Assembly (NCBI GenBank): GCA_036480335.1
Contig: JAZGGH010000140.1
Span: 1 to 45,245 of the forward strand
Direction: 5' to 3'
Length of the DNA stretch: 45,245 nt
DNA from: JAZGER01 sp036480335
Lineage (GTDB): Bacteria > Pseudomonadota > Gammaproteobacteria > DSM-19610
Shown: positions 41,419-45,245 of the stretch, piece by piece
Numbering within the stretch: the stretch's first letter is position 1
Layout of the letters: every line of letters starts with the position of its first letter
Translations under genes and position numbers: made by a program
Notes under the pieces: generated by a model
Seen by the model: the letters and a program-made list of their open reading frames with translations, nothing else
Told to the model about the DNA's origin: nothing
Database searches by the model: none

Positions 41419-41545
41419 ATGTTCGAAGAAATTCCTGTTAACCAGGGACAACGTGTATGCATTTAAAGCATCCGGGAAGCTAACCGATGCCGATTAGCAG
41501 GCATTGTTACCTCGGCTTGATTGCGATGTGCTGGTTGTCCGGTGA
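41419..41545 (+). pseudogene. Remnant of a SpoIIAA-like (STAS-related) gene
   Basis: ATG 41419 with GGAGAG upstream reads MFEEIPVNQGQRVC in one frame, then stops at TAA 41464. Shifting frame near 41459-41462 gives FKASGKLTDAD, a TAG at 41495-41497 where Tyr is expected, then QALLPRLD and a stop at 41543. MFE.IP...FKASGKLTDADY is the N-terminal signature of the SpoIIAA-like family (PF11964, about 120 aa). One frameshift, one nonsense codon and loss of the rest make it a dead fragment. Confidence 0.7.
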
Positions 41546-41549
41546 TGGC

Positions 41550-41573
41550 GTTTCCCGTGAATTCACGGGAAAC
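41550..41573. repeat. Perfect 24-bp palindrome
   Basis: GTTTCCCGTGAA and its exact complement TTCACGGGAAAC, with no spacer. It lies between the SpoIIAA-like remnant and the 3' end of the DUF302 gene (minus strand), so it may act as a weak terminator hairpin or be a protein-binding site. There is no T-run. Confidence 0.85.
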
Positions 41574-41591
41574 AGTTCAGGGTATGCAGTG

Positions 41592-41984
41592 TTACAATTT
41601 TTCCAGTCGGGCGACTACGGCGAGTAGTTCTTGCTTAGCTTCTGCTGCCAATGTGTGAACTGTCTTGCTTTCGCTCAGACCAAGTACTTCAACAGGATCC
41701 ATAAAGGCGATAACACTATTTCCATCCTGGGTTTCGCGGATAAGAATGCTGCAGGGAAGCAGCACGCCAGCATCGGGATCAGCATCGGCAATTTGTTTGG
41801 CAATGCCGGGTTTGCAGGCGCCAAGAATCCGATATCCGGGATAGTCGACATCCATTTTGTTTTTCAATACAGCCTGTACATTGATATCTGAGACCACACC
41901 GAATTTTTCGGCTTGCAGTGCCCCCATCAAAATATCATAGGCATCCGCGTAAGGTTTTTTCAGAGTGACGTTAAATGAATACAT
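41592..41984 (-). CDS. DUF302 family protein
   Basis: A 130-aa protein: MYSFNVTLKKPYADAYDILM, a middle VQAVLKNKMDVDYPGYRILGACKPGIA with the family's single Cys, and LLPCSILIRE with SVIAFMDPVEVLGL. This is a DUF302 domain; no function is proven. ATG 41984 has CGGGAGAG upstream; a longer in-frame start at 42029 would add an unlike N-terminus. Confidence 0.88.
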   Translation of the reverse strand: MYSFNVTLKKPYADAYDILMGALQAEKFGVVSDINVQAVLKNKMDVDYPGYRILGACKPGIAKQIADADPDAGVLLPCSILIRETQDGNSVIAFMDPVEVLGLSESKTVHTLAAEAKQELLAVVARLEKL

Positions 41985-42014
41985 GTAGCTCTCCCGGAGA
42001 AATGTGAATATAAA

Positions 42015-42154
42015 GAAACCTCTGAACAATTCAGACGCAATCTGCTTCGTCCAGAATTAATCAGAGGTTCCTGAAATTTTATCATTCTGGCTGTGTGTAG
42101 TTTAGTGGATATCTGTTTTTTAACAGGCTGTTAGAGGTTCCTCAATTGTTCAGG
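42015..42154. repeat. Cluster of palindromic repeat fragments upstream of glk
   Basis: AACCTCTGA (42017-42025) pairs with TCAGAGGTT (42061-42069), with AATTC/GAATT inside, forming a long imperfect hairpin. At 42133-42154 AGAGGTTCCT recurs (also at 42064-42073), followed by CAATTGTTCAGG, which is complementary to CTGAACAATT at 42022-42031. AACAGGCTGTT (42122-42132) abuts this and matches the end of the 145-bp element at 39878. It looks like remains of two repeat elements, one broken by or joined to the other. Confidence 0.6.
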
Positions 42155-42215
42155 TATACATGAAATGGCAAAATAGCCGATGATATGGTCCGAAGACGAA
42201 CGAAATGGGTTATAA

Positions 42216-43265
42216 ATGTCATTAATTGTATTAGCGGGTGATGTTGGTGGTACCGGAACGCGGTTGGCGGTTTACAGGCTGGATGGGAAGGTGCGCCAAA
42301 CACTGGCACAGGCTGACTTTCCCAGTCAGTCATTTGCGTTATTTGAACATATACTGGATAACTTTCTGGCGGAATCTGATGTTGAGATTGAGGTTGCCTG
42401 CTTCGGCGTCGCCGGTCCAGTGCGCGATGGAATTGCCAGGGTTACCAATCTACCCTGGCAAATCAGTGTAGCCGGGATTAGCCAGCGATATGCTATCAGA
42501 CAGGTTTTTCTAATCAATGATCTTGAAGCGAATGCCTGGGGATTATCTGCCCTCGCTGAGGATGATTACCTTGTTTTGCAACAGGGCGAGAGTCAGCAGG
42601 GTAATGCAGCCATTATCGCAGCAGGAACGGGGCTAGGTGAGGCCGGTTTATATCACGATGGTTGCCAGTTACAGCCTTTTGCAACAGAAGGCGGTCATGC
42701 TGATTTCAGTCCTAATTCATCACAGGACATCGAGTTTTTACGTTATCTAAAGAAAATATACAGCCACGTCAGTTGGGAGCAAGTGCTGTCCGGGCATGGC
42801 CTTGTGCATATACATAATTTTCTGTGTTTACAGCAGGGCGGTAAAACAGCTAATGAACGGGTTGAGGAAATGCAGCAGGATGATGCGGCCAGTGTGATTT
42901 CACAGTGTGCAGCAGCGGGTGATGATGAGGTTTGTGTGCAGGCGCTGGAAATGTTTGTCACGCTGTTCGGTGCCGAAGCGGGGAACCTCGCGCTCAAAAT
43001 GATGGCCAGAGGTGGGTTGTTCATTGGCGGCGGAATTGCGTCCAAAAATAGTCAGTTTTTTACTCAGGAGCATTTCATGCAGGCTTTTCTGGCAAAGGGG
43101 CGGATGCAACCGTTGCTTGAAACAATGCCGGTGAAACTGATTCTTAATAACAGAACGGCGTTGTATGGTCCTGCTCTATATGCGGGTTGCCATGCGGCGT
43201 GTGTAGGCTCTAACGAAAATGGGGCCAGTAGCCCCATTTTTCCTTCTGAATCCGAGAGCTGCTAG
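42216..43265 (+). CDS. glk: Glucokinase
   Basis: ATP-dependent glucose phosphorylation. A 349-aa protein with the N-terminal phosphate loop AGDVGGTGTRLAVY, the LINDLEANAWGL catalytic Asp region, AGTGLGEAGL, and TEGGHADFSP, the glucose-binding motif. The frame continues about 20 residues past the usual C-terminus (after NNRTALYGPALYAGC) and runs through a hairpin terminator. The end overlaps the convergent regulator stop by four bases. The ribosome-binding site is weak. Upstream are repeat fragments. Confidence 0.94.
   Translation: MSLIVLAGDVGGTGTRLAVYRLDGKVRQTLAQADFPSQSFALFEHILDNFLAESDVEIEVACFGVAGPVRDGIARVTNLPWQISVAGISQRYAIRQVFLINDLEANAWGLSALAEDDYLVLQQGESQQGNAAIIAAGTGLGEAGLYHDGCQLQPFATEGGHADFSPNSSQDIEFLRYLKKIYSHVSWEQVLSGHGLVHIHNFLCLQQGGKTANERVEEMQQDDAASVISQCAAAGDDEVCVQALEMFVTLFGAEAGNLALKMMARGGLFIGGGIASKNSQFFTQEHFMQAFLAKGRMQPLLETMPVKLILNNRTALYGPALYAGCHAACVGSNENGASSPIFPSESESC
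43216..43241. terminator. Hairpin terminator inside the 3' end of glk
   Basis: AAAATGGGGC (43216-43225), loop CAGTA, GCCCCATTTTT (43231-43241). It works on both strands (AAAA on one side, TTTTT on the other), yet it lies inside the glk frame, about 25 bases before the stop codon. This suggests that the original stop of glk was upstream and was lost. Confidence 0.85.
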
Positions 43266-44032
43266 TCGCTTTGTTTTAACTCGCTTTCAAGCAATTTTGA
43301 GAGGCTTTGTATCGGGCTTGTCGCATCAAAAACAGCCAGAATTAACTGGTTTCGATTGGTGACTTCAAACTTCTTGAACAGTTTGGCAAGGTGCATTTTC
43401 ACGCCCTGCTGAGAAAGGTGTACTTCTTCAGCAATCTGTTTGATGGCGAGACCTCGTAGCACTTCTGACAGAATTTGCCGCTCTCTTGGCGTCAGGTTTT
43501 TTTTCATCTCGGTGATGCGTTGTTTTACCTGCTTGGCTATGTCTTCAATTGCATCCGACTTGTGTGAGATGAACTGCTCCATAATATGGCGCTCAAACCA
43601 CTTTTTTCCAGTAAGCACGGTGTCCATAGCTTTCTTGATATGTTCGCCAGACATGCGTTCGTTGATATAGCCATGGACGCCGGCACTTGCCAGTCGGGTC
43701 AGTCTTTCATCGGTCATATCCTTGCCGAAAACAAGTATTTTGATTTCCGGGTATTCGGCAACCAGGCCGTCTATCAGTGATTCCAGTGGTTCTTTGACAA
43801 ACTCATTCTGAATAATCAGGACATCGGGTTCGGTGGCGACCAGTTTAGCCATGCAAGCGTTGCCTGGTTCGACACAAGATACATAAAAGTTATCTTCGTG
43901 TGAATCCAGAATGCTGATCATCCCATCTATAGAGAAGTCATGATGTGCAAGGATAAAGATTTTGGTTTTATTGATCTGCCCATTGAAATTGATGAGCGTG
44001 CCATCTGTGTCGGCATATTTTAACTGGTTCAT
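43262..44032 (-). CDS. LuxR/NarL-type regulator with degenerate receiver domain
   Basis: From ATG 44032 it is 256 aa. The N-terminal domain has the receiver fold (KIFILAHHDFSIDGMISIL, later KILVFGKDMTDERLTRLASAGVHGYI), but where the phosphorylated Asp should be the sequence is PDVLIIQNEF, so the acceptor is missing. The C-terminal LuxR helix-turn-helix is clear: LTPRERQILSEVLRGLAIKQ, IAEEVHLSQQGVKMHLAKL. It probably senses by something other than phosphorylation. A GTG at 44104 is a longer, less likely start inside an AT-rich palindrome. Confidence 0.88.
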   Translation of the reverse strand: MNQLKYADTDGTLINFNGQINKTKIFILAHHDFSIDGMISILDSHEDNFYVSCVEPGNACMAKLVATEPDVLIIQNEFVKEPLESLIDGLVAEYPEIKILVFGKDMTDERLTRLASAGVHGYINERMSGEHIKKAMDTVLTGKKWFERHIMEQFISHKSDAIEDIAKQVKQRITEMKKNLTPRERQILSEVLRGLAIKQIAEEVHLSQQGVKMHLAKLFKKFEVTNRNQLILAVFDATSPIQSLSKLLESELKQSD

Positions 44033-44099
44033 ATCTTTACTGCCTCTGTTGGAAACCTGATACCCAACGTATCTGGTACCGTAGTTACAAATTAAGATA

Positions 44100-44123
44100 A
44101 TCACTATATTATATTATAGTGAT
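44100..44123. promoter_or_regulatory. AT-rich inverted repeat between the LuxR-type gene and motY
   Basis: ATCACTATA (44100-44108), TTATAT, TATAGTGAT (44115-44123): perfect 9-6-9 repeat in the divergent control region, about 70 bases from the regulator start and 120 from motY. Candidate operator; the binding protein is unknown. Confidence 0.5.
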
Positions 44124-44246
44124 GTATTCAATTGTTTATGTGCTTTTGTATATTATGGTTGTCATGGGAGCAGCGGGATCATTTGTAAATCTGGCTTGTT
44201 AACGCCGAAAATTCAGGAATTCCTGCGAGCTGTCGACATATTCTTT

Positions 44247-45116
44247 ATGCCACGTTTTTTCTCTAATTTGATACAGATTCTATTTTGCCTGATGATTTCC
44301 TCGCAATCCATGGCAGGCCGCCAGGTATTTTCTGCGTCAATGGAAACGGCTAACTGGATAGTTGATGCAAGTTTTGCTACCTGCACATTGAGCCAGTCTA
44401 TTCCGCGTCTGGGTCTGGTTAGTTTTGAACAACGGGCTAACCGTCGGATCGGTCTGAAGCTGTATGTTGAGCAACCCCCATTACAGGATTTGCAGGGTCA
44501 ATTACGTTCTGAAGCGCCAGCCTGGAAGCCTGCAGTAGCCGCACGGGATCTGGGTAAAGTGAAGCTTGCCAAAGGCAAAACACCGTTGGTATTGCCTCGG
44601 GACATGGCGTTACGTGTGTATTACGAGCTGGAGCAGGGCATGATGCCTACCCTCAGTTTCAATGATTGGGCTGATGGCAGCGATCAGGTGAAAATTGCCT
44701 TGTCGCCAATTCGTTTTCGACAAGTTCTTGCCCGTTTCAAAGAGTGTACAGCAACGTTACCGTACCTGGATTTTGAGCCGGTTTATGAGAATAAGATTTA
44801 TTTTTCGACCGCAGATGCTGCGTTGCATGGTGGTGATCGTAGACGTTTGAGTAAAGCCGTTAGTGCTTACCGCAAGCGACCAGGCTTGAAATTTGTACTC
44901 GGTGGTCATGCCGATGAGCGCGGTTCGGATACATATAATAAAAATTTGTCACGGCGGCGTGTTAGCAGCGTTAAACGGTACTTACTTTTTCGTGGAGTGC
45001 CGGCGAGCCGGATTGAAAAGCGGTATTTTGGTGAGTCACAACCTGCGGTTCAGGGGCGCAACTCTAAAGCCTGGGCAAAAAACCGGCGAGTGACTGTGTG
45101 GTTGGCAGAGCATTAA
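44247..45116 (+). CDS. motY: MotY-type flagellar stator-associated OmpA family protein
   Basis: From ATG 44247 it is 289 aa with a signal peptide (MPRFFSNLIQILFCLMISSQ) cut near SMA-GRQ. The N-terminal domain resembles MotY: CTLSQSIPRLGLVSFEQRA, then MPTLSFNDWADGSDQVKIAL and FKEC, with the two Cys that form a disulfide in MotY. The C-terminal OmpA-like peptidoglycan-binding domain has LGGHADERGSDTYNKNLSRRR and NRRVTVWL. MotY stabilises the stator ring of polar flagella in Vibrio and Pseudomonas. TTG at 44196 is a longer alternative start. No other flagellar genes are in view. Confidence 0.85.
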   Translation: MPRFFSNLIQILFCLMISSQSMAGRQVFSASMETANWIVDASFATCTLSQSIPRLGLVSFEQRANRRIGLKLYVEQPPLQDLQGQLRSEAPAWKPAVAARDLGKVKLAKGKTPLVLPRDMALRVYYELEQGMMPTLSFNDWADGSDQVKIALSPIRFRQVLARFKECTATLPYLDFEPVYENKIYFSTADAALHGGDRRRLSKAVSAYRKRPGLKFVLGGHADERGSDTYNKNLSRRRVSSVKRYLLFRGVPASRIEKRYFGESQPAVQGRNSKAWAKNRRVTVWLAEH

Positions 45117-45245
45117 ACCTTTAACAGGCTGTTGAAATTTGACGGTCCTAAATCAAGAAATCTCTTTCGAACTATAAATTCCAGGTTTTTAACCTGTATT
45201 TAGCATTAATCTGTCGAATCAGGCAGGGTTTTCCCTTATCTCCAC
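45117..45245. repeat. Partial repeat-element end after motY
   Basis: AACAGGCTGTTGAAA at 45123-45137 repeats the terminal sequence of the 145-bp element (39881-39894). CAGGTT-TTT-AACCTG (45182-45196) is a hairpin. The window ends before a second terminus can be seen, so whether this is a whole element is unknown. Confidence 0.5.

Noticed and set aside
1..45245. CRISPR arrays, rRNA, tRNA, intact transposases
   Set aside because: No regularly spaced direct repeats, no tRNA-like cloverleaf and no transposase motifs were seen by reading; a covariance-model scan was not possible here.

Overview
The window is about 45 kb of a gammaproteobacterial chromosome with moderate GC. The evidence for this is the ftsY-ftsE-ftsX-rpoH block, the bioB-F-H-C-D order next to comF, the ccoNOQP-GHIS order, the DUF2909/SURF1 and CtaG style of aa3 oxidase assembly, and a MotY-type flagellar stator protein. 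Two terminal oxidases (a caa3-type and a cbb3-type) lie close together, which fits a free-living aerobe that also respires at low oxygen. I cannot name the genus from the sequence.

Layout. 1-616: 5' part of comF (minus strand, cut by the window edge). 634-5504: biotin operon (small membrane protein, bioB, bioF, bioH, bioC, bioD) behind a recognisable promoter that carries an inverted repeat in its spacer. 5505-10715: DUF2244 gene, coxB with a C-terminal cytochrome c domain, coxA, a 37-codon membrane gene, ctaG and coxC, ending in a strong bidirectional terminator; an FNR-like palindrome lies upstream. 10731-15061: a three-part LplT/PlsC/acyl-ACP synthetase fusion, divergent from an XRE-type regulator. 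15062-17340: AT-richer accessory patch with a decayed brnT toxin gene, a 53-aa ORF, and a divergent OhrR-like regulator/cupin pair sharing an operator, then DUF1801. 17341-19777: B12-radical SAM (DUF4080) protein and adk. 19790-22436: further oxidase assembly genes (DUF2909, SURF1, SCO-like, ctaB). 22471-31033: cbb3 operon ccoNOQP, ccoG, ccoH, ccoI, ccoS, plus a possible 30-aa membrane peptide. 31044-34694: rpoH, ftsX, ftsE, ftsY on the minus strand, with a perfect CIRCE element in front of rpoH. 34764-34909: large imperfect palindrome. 34939-37630: a pair of exported M16 proteins, one catalytic and one lacking the zinc motif. 37686-45116: a SpoIIE-type phosphatase, a DUF1451 zinc-ribbon protein, a membrane-anchored amidohydrolase, DUF302, glucokinase, a LuxR-type regulator without a phospho-acceptor Asp, and motY. 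Palindromic repeat elements and a SpoIIAA-like pseudogene are scattered among them.

How it works together. About half of the window serves respiration: two oxidases with their copper delivery (CtaG, SCO-like, CcoI), heme modification (CtaB) and subunit maturation (SURF1, CcoG, CcoH, CcoS). No heme A synthase (CtaA) is present although ctaB is. The most informative regulatory signals are the CIRCE operator before rpoH, the palindrome overlapping the promoter between ohrR and the cupin gene, and the inverted repeat inside the bio promoter. I found no CRISPR array, rRNA or tRNA and no intact transposase. I saw no convincing wholly new multi-gene system; the novel-looking material is small ORFs, operators, pseudogenes and short repeats.
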